Below are positions 1 to 11,660 of a DNA stretch of 64,000 bases, piece by piece; the stretch's first letter is position 1, and every line of letters begins with the position of its first letter. The stretch covers positions 55,987,177 through 56,051,176 of the forward strand of contig CM048839.1 of the NCBI GenBank assembly GCA_026545765.1, given 5' to 3'. The translations under genes and the position numbers were made by a program. This DNA is from Plantago major (Eukaryota; Streptophyta; Magnoliopsida; Lamiales; Plantaginaceae). Below the pieces are notes generated by a model. It was not told the origin of the DNA. It saw nothing but the letters and a program-made list of their open reading frames with translations, and did no database searches.

Positions 1-3000
1 CACGGTTGCTGTTGAAAACAAAGCCGATAGGAAACTAATTCTTGACATGCTTGAAAAGGCACAAATCAAGGATTTTCTATCTGCTCTTCCCAGTAGATTT
101 TCTTCACTGGATGTATTAGAATTCTACAATAACTCCAGGATTATATCATGTGTTTCTGAAGGCACTGTAATAGTGTCTATAAAGACTAAGGTCGAGGAAA
201 GGAAATCCTTTTGGACTTAACAACTTCGTAAGTTGTTTGATCTTCAAAATCTTGGAAAGGATTTTGAAATAGACACCAAGGATGAAGATCTCCTTGAAGG
301 TGTAAAGAACTTTACAAAGGGTGTGTGTGACAGCGATAAACAAGATACACCCTTGATTTCAAGCTTGCGACATCGAACCGACATATCCGTTAGTTCATTT
401 GGGATGTGTTGGCATGCATTCTTCAGATGCTTTGATGGTCTACAAGGAGGTCTTGACGGATAAGCCAGAATCTTTGGATGATGATGTTCTTTTGCAACAA
501 CAAGACAAAAATTTGGAAAACCCTTTCAATTGGGGCAAATCGCCTTTATAAAGTTTGTGAAGAAGATTGAAGGCTTTGAGCCAAAAATCGCTAAAGGGAC
601 TTGCTTGAGCGAAGGCGCGATGAGCTATGGTCTAAAGATATGCTACTTGCTGGAGAAGCTTGGCATTGAGCTCAGAGAGAAGGCTGACATAGCTAACAGT
701 AACCTACTCTACAAATATGAGTATACAAACTTGATGAAAAAGGTTACTGGATCTCAGAAAGGTTCCAAGAAGCGAAAGACTGAAGAGGTATCTGAGGGAA
801 AGGTTGCGACCAAAAAGCCTAGAACTTCACGAAAGAAGTCTGCTGGCAAATCAGAAGACACACCCATTGTGGTTGTCGATTCCCAGATACCTGCCGCCGC
901 TGCAGATGAACTCATCAATGCTGCAAAAGAGGTATCAACTACTGAACAAGTAGACTCAGCAAGAGAAAGTGCTTTCAGAAATGTTAAAACTACTGCCGAA
1001 AGCCTTGCTGATGAACTTATCAATGCTGCTAAAGAAAGTAGTGATAGATACCAAGCCCTATCTGCAGAAACCGCAGGGATTATGGAACAATAAGTTCCTA
1101 ATGCTGATGAGAACTCTGACGATGATGATGATGATTTAGTCGTCTCTCAAGTCCTAGAAAAATAAAAAAGGGCTAAGGTTACTGAAAAAGTAACTAGTGT
1201 AGCGGTATCTGAAGAAGAACCTACACCACAGGTTGCTGAACAAGCACCTGTTTCAAAGGTTGCTGAAGAAGCAACTGTGTCCAAGGTCACTGGACAAATT
1301 ACACCATCAGAACAGGAAAGACTGAAGCATAATGAAGATGCTCTGATGAGTGATACACTAGTGTTGGAGGATACTGCCATTGCCTCAACACTCAACAATT
1401 TGTCTTAAGCACAATGACCCGGATGTGGATACTGCTGAAATGGTACTTGAGTTACAGATACCAGCATCATTTATTGCTGAAGAAAATCCTGCAAAAGAGC
1501 AGGTTCCCCAACTCCTAGAGAGGGATCAAACTGAGACATTTACTCAGAATGATCAACCAGGGGAGGCAACTGAGTTGTATACTCAGGAAAGGTCTGAAGT
1601 ACCTAACACTTCAAACAAAGAAGCTGAAATGGAACAACAAGACCAAAGAGAAGGGTCACAAGTTCCAGAGACCAATCATCCTGACACTGCTCAGGTAGCT
1701 GAATGGTTTAACTCTCTACTTGTGATATTTTGTGCTTATTAATCTTGTTATTTAACAAAAATTTCTTTGTTACAGGCTGAATTAGAAACACAAGAACAAG
1801 AGGAAGCTGGAAAGCTTGCCTCATAGACTGAGAAAGAGGCTACCACAACCTCACCTCTTGAGGAATATGAGCCTGTGCCACAGGTGATAAAGAGTTCCTT
1901 AAGATATTACTTTTCAGTTATATGGTAATACACTTAACTAATTAAGTGGATGTTTCTAATAGGCTCCAACTGAGAAAGAAGAAGATAAGGTAGAAATGCC
2001 AGAAAAGGACCCAGAAACCGTCAAGGTTTCTGAAGAAAATGTCATTGAGCCTTCTAGTGTGAAGGTATATAAAACTCAGTGATAAACATTCTTCATCATG
2101 GGTTAATATAAATTCTTCTCTAATTACTCAATACTTTCTACTTACAGGCTCATTCAGAAGTAGAAGTGCAAGGGGAAAGAGTTGCTACATCCCCTGCACC
2201 CATGGAAATTGATGAAGCCCCCAAGGCAACATCACCAGAAAGAACACCAGAAACTGAGAAAGTTTCTGAGAAAAATGATTTTGAGTCTCCTATTAAGGAA
2301 GTAAGTGAAAAACTCAGAGATCATTGAAGCTTAATTGCATATATTCTTTCATGACAATTTCCTAAGTATTGTGTTAATTTTAATTCTCAGGAACAAGTAG
2401 AAAGAAAGGTTGATGAGGACCAGACTCCCAAGTCTCCACCTCACAACAAGATATCTGAGGAACCCCCTATCTCAGTAGTATAAGTCTCTGAGCCTGATGT
2501 AATCATTCAGGTAACTCAGAAACCTAACTACACAAATACTCAGATATCTACACAAGTTTTGAATCTAACTCAAAACTCTTTCTTTCAGGCTCAAACAAGT
2601 GTGCAAAAGGCACGCATTCTCAGTAAGACACCTTACATTCTTCAAGAACCACACACTAAAGAAACATCCCAAGTGTTTCAGAAAGTGGCAAAAGCTCAGA
2701 AGCTCAGATCTGACTGAATTAACAAAGGTGACTGATCACCAATTGAGAAGAGTCAGAGCTTTTGACTGGAGAATTATGTCCATGCTATGTTCCCAATGAG
2801 GCGGTAGTCTTTGCTAACGATGCATAAGGACTTTATCAAAGAAGCCACACAAGCTCATAGAAGCTTTTGAAAGGTAGATGGTCGACAGGAATGGGATGGC
2901 ATTCAAGCCTACTTTACCCAGACCTTACAATGCATACCCTCAACAAGAGGAGGTAAATGGGCAAAAGATCACTATTCGTAAGTGATCAATTTGGTCTCGA

Positions 3001-5328
3001 AGATGAAGAAGAAGGAGACTGATGAGAATAACTATGAAGATTCTCCTTCTGACCATCACAAGGATGAGAATGATAAAAAGGATGATGATGATGCCCCTGC
3101 ACTAGGGACAAGAGGGATTACAGGAGAAAAGGTGCCTCGATTCTTTGAAAAACACTGAGAGGACATCACAAAAATCCACTCCTCCATCTCCCCAGAAATC
3201 TACCCATCAATCTTCCCAACAACAAAAGGACACTACTGAACAAGTAGTTGAGCACTCTGAGGAAACAACTCAAAAGATATTGAATACACAAACTAGATCC
3301 TTTCATTTCGAACAAGCTGTTGAAAGAAGAACATGACTCCATCTTCAATCGGAAGAAGATCTAGCTAAATCGAGATAAGCTTAATCGACTTCAAGATCAA
3401 TACTTACAAGAAATGGTAGCTTACTCGAGGTCAAAGAGCTCAGGATCTCAGTAATGCCATTGCTAAGGAGCTAGAAAATGAAGAAGTATCTGAAGAAAAG
3501 CATGATGCTAAGGCTGCATCACCATCAAAAGATATACCATCCTCCTCTCTGAAAGGAAAGAAGCCCCATCTCTGAGATGGTTGCTGGACTTGAAAATCTT
3601 GAAAATGTCCAAGAGGATGAAGATCCTTGGGTGATGACTCGGATGATGAAGAAGAGAAGAAATTGGCACACAATGAACACTTAGCGGTTTCTCATTTGAA
3701 AAGGAAGCTAATTGCTCTGAAATATTGACAAGTCGCCAAATGTCAACTCCAATGAATACTTGAAGGATATCAAATCGCCAAATTGAAAAGGAGTTGTTTT
3801 CTCGAGATAAAGCCGCCTTGCATCGGTCCTGCGAAATGAAGACATTCTTGAGCTCATCACTAAGAGGACAACCACCGGTCATTGCTCGAAAGACCTAGGC
3901 ATGGTTAGGGATGACGAAAACTTGGTACGCAAAAGCTTTTGAAGAAGCTAGCTATCTCTTGGAAAAGCAGATGCCATTCAAGGCCCATTGGCAGAGCTCA
4001 CTGATAAGGAAAATGGACTTATCAAACAAAATCAGGAGCTCAAAGCTGAACTTCAGAAGTTGTTCACTGCCTATAACTGCTTACAAGGGCATTTTGAGTC
4101 TCTCTCACAATCCTTTATGAAGCTTAGTCATGACAATGACTAAGGGAAGGATTGTACAAATCTGACCTCAAAGTCGGGGAATGGGAAGAAGGGAAGGATA
4201 TAAGAAGAAATGGAGTAGTCTTTGCCGAGAGAGGAAGAAGAAACAAAAACTTCCACCACCACTCGAATCAATGAGCCCTCCTCAAGTCAAACCTTTACAA
4301 ATAGTAGCTACGTCGAAACTAATCAAGGAACTTCAATGGTAACAAGGGCCATGGCACGTAATCCTCCAAGGAGTACCAAGGAGAAGACAAGTGAGAGGAT
4401 TGATGAGTCTTACGAAGAAAAGAAGAAGAAGGCCAAATCAAATCACAGGCAATGAAGGCTGCAAAACTCTCACAAGAAATAATCTTGATGATGATGATGA
4501 AGAGACTGATGAAGATGAATCTCCTCTTCACAGAAAAATAAAAATTGATAGCCTAACTGAGCCTATAGCTGCAAAGCCTTTGGCAGCTAAAACACCCTCT
4601 GGAAATACCAAGTCTATCTAGGGTGATTCTTCAAGCAATCGAGGAAAACTCAAGGCAAAGAGGAATAGATTGAGTCTTTGAAGAAGAAAAGGTCAACTTC
4701 CACTCAGGCCAGAAGAAGCCAGAATTGAGTATGTGAAGACTGACAACAACTCCTCCTCCTACAGGTGTATTCATTGGATAAATGGATACTGGATACTGGA
4801 ACTCAAGCACTTGCTTGTAAATGAAAAAGGATTTCCAGTACCAATCCATCAACAACTTATGGCATGGAGAAAAGATAAGCGATCTTGATCAACACCAATC
4901 ATGTCAAAGCTTGGTTGGATTTTGAAGTTGTCAAGAGAGTTGAAGCCATGAGGAAGGACCTTAATGATGAATGTCCTTATGGAAAACCTGATGATGTGCA
5001 TAGAGTCCCAACCCTCACTGGAACAGGCACAAGGCCAAGACTTGTTGTGGAACCCTTTGAGTCATTCTACATGACTGAAGATCAATACAAGGGTGACATC
5101 AGATATCTGAGGATCATATATGATTACTTCAAGCTATCAGATATCAGAATTGAGCATGCTTGGAAATGGGGAAAGTATTTATGGGTCAAACACTTTGCGA
5201 AAAATCCCACCAAATCATACAAATAAGTATGTGGTTATGCCAGAGACACTGAGATGTTGGTCAGAACCTTACTCTATGACTACTCAGATGATATCAAAAG
5301 ATTTGGAAATAGGGAGTATGCAAATTGA
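1..5328 (+). pseudogene. Sirevirus additional ORF (aORF), copy A, 5' end outside window
   Basis: This reading frame occupies the env-like position of Sireviruses. It is open in segments: an N-terminal globular part (1-720, with LILDMLEKAQIK near the start and LEFYNN around 118), a basic segment rich in Lys/Arg/Ser (about 760-860, nuclear-localisation-like), then a long Glu/Lys/Thr/Val low-complexity region split by five introns (1695-2588). A charged coiled-coil-like region (2900-4600) follows, then a compact conserved C-terminal domain (4885-5328, with KAWLDFEVVKRVEAMRKDL and EDQYKGDIRYLRIIYDY). The frame ends at TGA 5326-5328, the same place as in copies B and C. Interruptions include TAG in the exon at about 1824, TAA at about 2481 (CAA in copy C), a shift near 2600 and several shifts at 2800-4200. 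No signal peptide or membrane segment was recognised, so calling it an envelope protein is not supported. The function is unknown. Confidence 0.7.
1695..2588 (+). other. five short GT-AG introns in the aORF
   Basis: Inferred introns are 1695-1775, 1884-1962, 2065-2147, 2301-2390 and 2511-2588 (78-90 bp each). Donors read CAG|GTAGCT, CAG|GTGATA, AAG|GTATAT, GAA|GTAAGT and CAG|GTAACT. Acceptors read TTACAG, TAATAG, TTACAG, TCTCAG and TTTCAG, four of the five followed by GCT. The exons between them are 108, 102, 153 and 120 nt, all multiples of three, and every junction is phase 0. The introns are T-rich with stops while the exons stay mostly open and share a Glu/Lys/Thr-rich composition. Matching introns are visible in copy B (for example 19533-19606) and copy C (about 63857-63932). 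Confidence 0.7.
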
Positions 5329-5683
5329 TCCTTGGAGCTGCTGAAGATTTGAAGACTTAAAGACTAGTTTATTCGGATGTCTACTTGGAGCTTGGTTACT
5401 CCTGTTGTCCTAATTTACTATGTATTTTGTATCTTGCTGACTGCACTAAATTGTATTTTATTAAAGTTATCTGAACTTTTATTGTAACATATCTGATGAA
5501 CCTACTCTCAGATATCAATATATAAAAAGATAACTTGTCAGCAAAGATCACACCTTGTGATTTGGTTGATGTTTACTTTCTGCACATAATTATATGAATT
5601 AAAAGATCATAAGAAATGATTAAGTGGTGGATTGTTTCCTCATCCAGATTTGTAATAGGTCAGATAGTCATCGTTAACTGATC

Positions 5684-5698
5684 AAAATGGGGGAAATT
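5684..5698 (+). other. polypurine tract of copy A
   Basis: AAAATGGGGGAAATT lies directly before the TG of the 3' LTR. Reverse transcriptase uses such a tract to prime plus-strand DNA. The same tract, as AAAAAGGGGGAAATT, precedes the 3' LTR of copy B. Confidence 0.85.
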
Positions 5699-7259
5699 TG
5701 TTAGGAATATCTGTTTAGATTTTGATCAGCAACCTAATGACTTATCTTAGCTCAGAAAGGTGGTTAGTACTCTTGGTTCACTTGAACACTGTAAAAGAGG
5801 AAACTCACTAAGTATGATAGTCTAGCTAATCTTGTATAGGATCTTAGGTCTCTGAATGTAATTTTTATTTTCTAAAAAGAAGATCAAGAAGAAGGGCATC
5901 TAGCAGGAAAAGTTCAACGGATTTGAAGATTTGAAGACTGCACAAGATTGCTGAAGACAAGGTTTTTCAGACACCTATGACCAGATATCTTGAAGACACA
6001 AGCATTTTTAAATAAACAGTGTTGCAAAAGATATCTGAGAAATAAAAGGTTTCTGAGACAAGGAAAGTGCCCACAGATATCTACACTCAGATACCTTGGA
6101 CATAAACTATGTTTCTGAAAAGAAATATATTATAACAAGTTTCAGCAAGTAGTATCTAGAGTTGTGATAATTTCTGGAAAAGGACGTGCAAAGCTTCAGA
6201 GAACTCTGATAGTATAAGATCTCTAATACAATGCATAGTTTCGTTGGCACTACAGGACAAAGTATAGTACAATGCATTAAATGCGTGGACAGAGATGTCT
6301 GGACAAAAACGGTAGCTTCTGAAAAAGAAGACAAACGTTTACAAGATTATACTCAGATATCAATAGTTTGAATTTGATTTAGGCCTAACGGATACTATTC
6401 AAACGGCACTCAAATTCATCTATAAGTATCAACACTTAGACTGCTTGAGAACATACCTTAGAACACAGAACTTACACTGAACACTATCTTTAAAACTCTC
6501 AAGCATACTACTTACCTTCAAGCTTTCTGTTGCGACCAAAGCTCTTGATTCTAAGTAGCACAAAAGTTCTAAGTGTCCTGATCCTCAACAAGCATTGCTA
6601 TTTGTGAAAGAGTTGAATTAAGATTTGATATCTGAGATTCATTCTCTTGAACATTTATCATAGACTTGGGTCAGTAAAGAACAAGATACCATACATTGCA
6701 AAGTGTATTAAGTATACTTGATTCTCAGAGCTATCTGCATAACTGAACAAGTTATTAAAGAAGCTCACTTGACAAACTACCTTAACCAACCCCTTAATTG
6801 GCGTGGAGTACATGAAGTACTTAGCTTGGGAAACTAAGGAACAACTCAGAAAGAGGTTTCGATGCAGAAGTACTTGGTGAAAGCGGGAATAACTCAGGGG
6901 AACACTTGGTTGGGAACCTAGTGTATTTAGGAATCGAGGAAGATACTTGTAAGGTTACCTCAATTATCATCTTAGTGGATTCTAGGTAGAGAAGGCCAAG
7001 TGGATTAGTTGAAGGATTACGCCACCTTGAGATACCACTATAAAAGACTTGTGTTACTTTCTACATTTATTAATTGCTTTATTTACCTTGCAAAGTATTT
7101 ACACCTATCTTGTCGAGCACGTGCACTTATCAGAAAAGTCTTCCGCTCTCGAAATTAAGTATCGTATATCCTCACGTATATCGAGAAACCGTTTATCGAC
7201 AAAGTTTTAAAGACTATTCACCCCCTCTAGTCTTTTACTTTGCGTTATCCGGACCAACA
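5699..7259 (+). repeat. 3' LTR of Sirevirus-like copy A
   Basis: The LTR runs from TGTTAGGAATATC to GGACCAACA (1,561 bp, TG...CA) and matches both LTRs of copy B and the LTR of copy C. It has no extended ORF. The last 60 bases read cleanly into gypsy pol sequence at 7260, which fixes the boundary. The TSD cannot be checked because the other end is off the window. Confidence 0.88.
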
Positions 7260-7379
7260 GAGACTGTGGTAGGACTTTCATCTTTGCTGCTTGACACCTC
7301 ACATATTAAGATGAATTGTTCAATGTCTTTCTTAAGGCCCTTCGAAGAAAAGAGACTTTACCTTAGGTAACTAGTGTGA

Positions 7380-7908
7380 ATCTAAGTGTCCTCCCACCGA
7401 AGATTCATGAATGGCATGTAGGATCTTTTCTCTTATGTTTCCTACAGCTCAAACCAGTATCCTGCCCTTATACATCACTAGTTCCTCCATGAGAGTGTAG
7501 TCTGGATTAGCTTCAGGAGTGAGCACAAGTCGTTTGGAGGTCGTTGATGTGTGTGTCCCCATACATGAGTAATATTTCTTCCACCCATTGAGGCTTCACT
7601 TGATTAACTAGGGAGCACAATTCTGAATTGGGCTCTTCCTTGTCATCCATATACTCATATTTTCTTGAAAGAGCATTTGCCACCAAATTTTCTTTGCCTT
7701 GCTTTTATTCAATAGAAATCATACCCATAAACTTGTAGAGCCACTTCTGTTGTAGAGCATTGATGATCTTTTTCTCTTTTAAGAACCTAAAGCTTGCATG
7801 ATTTGTACTAATGATGAATTTCGCACTAATTAGATACCCTGTCCATTTACCAACTGCAATCATTATGGCTAGTAATTCCGCATCATAGGTAGATAGTGCT
7901 TGATTCAT
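7380..7908 (-). pseudogene. Ty3/gypsy RNase H end and integrase zinc-binding start
   Basis: 7908-7705 encodes an RNase H segment with STYDAELLAIMIAVGKW followed by FIISTNHASFRFLKEKK, the usual E and D-containing strands (TDH reads TNH). Further along the minus strand, 7440-7380 encodes a HESSVGGH-like stretch, the first half of the HHCC zinc-binding domain of integrase. The sequence is cut at 7260 by Sirevirus copy A. Confidence 0.72.
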
Positions 7909-8302
7909 TAGTTAGAGAGCTTGGCTGAAATAGGCTATAGGTCTACCCTTCTGCATAAGAACAACTCCTATACCAAATGGTTAGCATCTGCTTTCTAGCT
8001 CAAATAGTTGGCTAAAGTGGTAGGGCTAGAATGGAAATGTCATGAGTGCTCTTTTAGTGAATAAAAGCCGCCTCTCACCGGGGTCCACTTGAAGTTCCCC
8101 TTCTTATTCATGTCTGTGAGTGGCTTAGCTACTCCATATCTAGGAGAAAACCTCATGTAATATAGCATGTAAAGCCCAAGAAACCTCTAAGAGCCTTTAG
8201 TGTCTTAAGTAGTGGCCAGTCCATCATTGTTTGGATCTTTGGGTCAGTAGCAAGTGCACTAATAACATTATCCAGATGCTCAACTTAACTGAGAGCAAAT
8301 CT

Positions 8303-9459
8303 TCATTTGGATTGTTTAGCATAGAGTGTGTGGTTCCTCAATATTTGGAGTACTTGAGATAAGTTTATGCAATGCTCCTCCATAGACTTGATGTACACTA
8401 GTATGTTATCAAAAAACACCAGCACACTCTTCCCCAAGAACTTTGCAAAAACCTCATTCATGAGTTTTTGAAAGGTTGTAGGGGCATTGGTCAGCCCAAA
8501 AGGCATGACATTGAATTCAAATTGCCCATGGTGAGTGACAAAAGCAGTTTTAGGCTTGTCCTTGTCCCTCATCCTGATTTGAAAATACCTTTGCCTCAAA
8601 TCCAATTTAGGGAAGATTTATGCCCCATGTACTTGAGATAGAAGGTCTTCAATGACTGACATGGGAAATTTATCCTTGATAGTGATATCATTGAGTTTCC
8701 TGTAGTCCATACACATCCTCCAACTACTGTCTTTTTTATTGACCAATAATACAGGAGATGCAAAAGGGTTGGAGCTAGGGTTGATGAACCCATATTCCAG
8801 GAGATCTTCTATGATCTTCTTTATCTCATTATTTAGACCATGGGAGACTCTATATGGTCTTTTTTGGATTGGTTGAGCCCCCTCCATAAGGTCAATACTG
8901 TGCTCAATGTATATGGCTGGTGGCATGCATGCATTTGGTATCAGCAAATACATCAGCATTTTTATTGAGGATCAGTTGAATAGTACTGGATATCTTCTCT
9001 TCCATGGTAGTAGCATTGATTTGGAACAACTGAGCCACCAATCTATGAGTGGATTTCTAAGAATCTCTTTATCCCTTTGCTACTCATCAGTCTGAGTTGG
9101 CCATCGCCCTCTCCTTGTAGCTTCACCCTCCCTGACTTGTTAACAATGAGGTAGTTCTTCCTCAAATAGAAGGTCATAGGGTCATGGTCCCACATCTAAT
9201 CATGCCCTAGGATGACATCACATCCAGCTAAAGGAATCACTCTCAGTTCAGATGCAAACATGTGTCCATGTGTCCATGTGTCACCCACTTGAACTTCTTG
9301 CATATCTATTGACTAACTGTTCTTTGTCCATTATGATGGGGGGGGGGGGGGGCATTGTAGGGCGGTTGTTGTTGCTTGATCCAAGTAGGAGTTATGTGTG
9401 CTACCATTATCCATTAGGATGGTTATTTTCCTCCTGTTATGAACTCTAGTAATCTTCAA
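8303..9459 (-). pseudogene. Ty3/gypsy protease and reverse transcriptase remnant
   Basis: A degenerate aspartic protease motif (DNGSTHN, normally D-S/T-G-S/A-T) falls near 9390-9420, followed by a 15-G run at 9338-9352 that breaks the frame. The RT begins at about 8880 with EGAQPIQKRPYRVS, then KKIIEDLLEYGFINPS, SPVLLVNKKD and RMCMDYRKLN (to 8618). After a frameshift it continues at 8605-8303 with MDLRQRYFQIRM, GLTNAPTTFQKLMN and the active-site box FFDN (residues 64-67). The box should read F/Y-x-D-D. The second catalytic Asp is Asn here, so the enzyme would be inactive even if the frame were continuous. Confidence 0.82.
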
Positions 9460-10463
9460 TTAATGGTGAGATCTGTAGCCTTGCAGAGCATTGAGACTAA
9501 TTTTACCATCAGCTGGTGCTGTAAATAGTGCTTCCTCCTCTAGTAAGGCCTCAGTTTCATAATCTCCTTCACTAGAAAGTATTATCTGGAATAGTTTAGC
9601 ACACTTATGCCGAAATGTATACTTTTCATTACAGTTGAAACAGACCCCCTTATCCCTTCTTGCATTATATTCCGCCCTTGGCAACCTTTTAATTGGCATA
9701 CTAGAGTCCTTCATGGCTTGGGAGATGTTACTATTCCCTGAATTGTATGTTGGTGCTCTATTAGTAGTTACCAATGTATTGCTGACCTTAGGACTGAATT
9801 TCCCTTCCTTAGACCATAATTCTAAGGTATTCTCCATTAGCTTGGCTTGGTTCATGGCTATAATAAAATGTCTAGGCTTAAACATTTGTACTGGCACTTG
9901 TAACTCTTCTTTTAAGCCTTTCATGAAACATGATATGTAAAAATCTTCAGTAATTGCATGGTGTTTGGCCCTTAATAATGATTTGCATTCTTCAAACTAT
10001 TCAATATAACTAGCAACATCATTTTTTCTAAACTAACTGGGTGAATTCCATTACTATGTCTTCCTGACATGGGATTAAATTTATACCGAGCATGCCACGT
10101 AACAACTCCCTGGATTGAGTTTTACCTCAACATATTCAAAAAAAAACCACAATTTTACGGTACCCACTAGATAATACGAAGCATGAAGAACTTTAGTGTC
10201 ACCATCAATATTGTTTACCTGGAAGAATCTGTTTGCCCTGCGAATCCAGGCGCGTGGATTTCCTCCATCGAACTCGGGAAATTCCAGTCGTTATGTAGGT
10301 AACGGATTCTGCTGTTGTTGGCGTAAGGGTGGTGTTGTGTAAGTAGCCCTCCTCCCTCCACCCTCATCCATGGTTGCTTTCTCGTTTTCTCTTTTGATGA
10401 CAAATATTGTTTCGAGACATTATTTATATGCTTCTCTAATACTCGTCGAATGTCGATGAGCAT
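9460..10463 (-). pseudogene. Ty3/gypsy gag remnant with zinc knuckle
   Basis: The beginning of the capsid region is seen at 10200-10310 as a GNPRAWIRRANRFFQVNN-like stretch broken by shifts. The better-preserved part (9460-9924, 154 aa) has VPVQMFKPRHFIIAMNQAK and a nucleocapsid knuckle CFNCNEKYTFRHKC at residues 94-107, in which the usual small residue and His spacing is altered. The frame then runs towards protease. Gag packages the RNA genome in cytoplasmic particles. This copy is broken and not expected to make a full protein. Confidence 0.75.
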
Positions 10464-10581
10464 TGAACTAGTATAGTATACTTGAAAGATGAAAAACTGT
10501 CAATAATAATATTGTAAGTATAAAATGTTGAGAGGGTACAGCTGACCCTAAACCATCCTTGGATCCACCACATTATGTGAC

Positions 10582-10675
10582 CGTTTGGCTAGCGATTAAA
10601 TCGCATAAACCTGTGAAAAACATATAAAATCAACTATTTTAATATAATTTTATTAATTTAATCGTTATCCAAACC
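10582..10675. mobile_element. short MITE-like inverted repeat
   Basis: The left end 10582-10601 (CGTTTGGCTAGCGATTAAAT) and the reverse complement of the right end 10656-10675 (GGTTTGGATAACGATTAAAT) match at most positions, giving a 94-bp element with about 20-bp terminal inverted repeats and an AT-rich centre. TSDs are not clear, so the superfamily is not assigned. Confidence 0.5.
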
Positions 10676-10689
10676 AAGATTTTAAGTGA

Positions 10690-11660
10690 ATAATGAAAAG
10701 AGTTAATGCCACAGTTATCATGCAAGTACTTTATTGATTGCAATATTATCAAATGGGATTGAACAACTTTATCCAAAGGACAAAATGAAGGCGACAGTGG
10801 GATGAGGTTCATACCCCCTGCACCATTTAATTTTCATTGGATTGGGCCCAGAAAAAACAAAACAAGTCGGATGTACCCTCCTTTCAAAGGATTTAAACAA
10901 TTTGATGATCGTTGTTGTCTCAAATGTCTTGCGACTCAAGTTGGTACGATCGCTACTCCCACAATTCATTTGTTCGATTCATGATCGGCTCAAAATGCAC
11001 GCCATCGCCAATTGTCTTCCACGTGTTTCATAAAAGTCTCTTCTTACTTCTAGTATTATACTATTAAAAATACCCATAATATCTTACCACAAACTTATGT
11101 GTCGTTCTATGTTTTGTTTGGGTATACAATTGTGTTATTTTGTGTTCTGAGTTTATAAATTAATTACTTTTTCGTCATCGAACCAATATAAAATTTGGTT
11201 TAGGTAAAGGTTGTGAAACTAAGATCAAGCACTTTGTACAATTACATTGGAGTTTGTTGGTTTTGGAGGATTGCTAATATTTTTATTTGCTGAAATATTT
11301 CCTTATACCCTTTGTACTTTAAATTGGGTATTAATAAATTATTTGCCGTTTTTTAAAGAAAAATATGATATTGCAAATTGTTTGCATTTATTATTAATTT
11401 TTTTCTTCGTTTATTAACCGGTTTAACGATTATAGTTGTCTTTGAGTGGCTATTTTGTAGGAAAAATCAATATAGGCTTGAATATTGCACAATGGGCTGG
11501 ACTTAACCGACTTGGACCATATGGAAGGTGTTGGACGGCGCTGCTTGGAGAAGACAGAAAGAGATTGAGAGATCTTGGCCACAAGGAAATGCAATTGAAG
11601 TAAGAAGGAAATAAGATTTCTAGAGATAATATTAAGGAAAGATTTCCTTCTAATAGAACG
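10690..11660. other. intergenic, no gene recognised
   Basis: AT-rich sequence with only short, unconvincing reading frames on either strand. The part from about 11450 may be the upstream half of the LTR-like sequence resumed at 12300. Confidence 0.4.

Larger units (their letters stand above)
1..7259 (+). mobile_element. Sirevirus-like Ty1/copia element, copy A, 3' portion
   Basis: This is the downstream part of a large copia element whose 5' LTR, gag and pol lie left of the window. In order it holds a long additional ORF, an untranslated stretch (5329-5683), a polypurine tract and a complete 3' LTR ending in CA at 7259. The assignment rests on near-full-length similarity, in opposite orientation, to copy B (14661-30298), which has gag-PR-INT-RT-RNase H upstream of the same ORF. 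That order, with an extra ORF after RNase H, is the established layout of Sireviruses. Copy A sits in a Ty3/gypsy element that continues at 7260. Confidence 0.85.
7260..10463 (-). mobile_element. decayed Ty3/gypsy element, gag to start of integrase
   Basis: Read on the minus strand, 10463 to 7260 gives gag, a zinc knuckle, protease, reverse transcriptase, RNase H and the start of integrase, the Ty3/gypsy order. The rest of integrase and the 3' LTR must lie left of the window, because Sirevirus copy A is inserted at 7259/7260. No convincing 5' LTR or primer site was found to the right of 10463, so that end looks truncated. All domains carry stops or frameshifts. The lineage (possibly chromoviral) is not settled without the integrase C-terminus. 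Confidence 0.85.

Noticed and set aside
754..1398. Minus-strand frames of 83-89 aa opposite the aORF
   Set aside because: Antisense shadows of the Ala/Ser/Thr/Glu-rich coding strand. No homologous frame is kept in copies B and C.
9635..9940. 101-aa plus-strand frame
   Set aside because: Antisense of the better-supported gypsy gag with its zinc knuckle on the minus strand.
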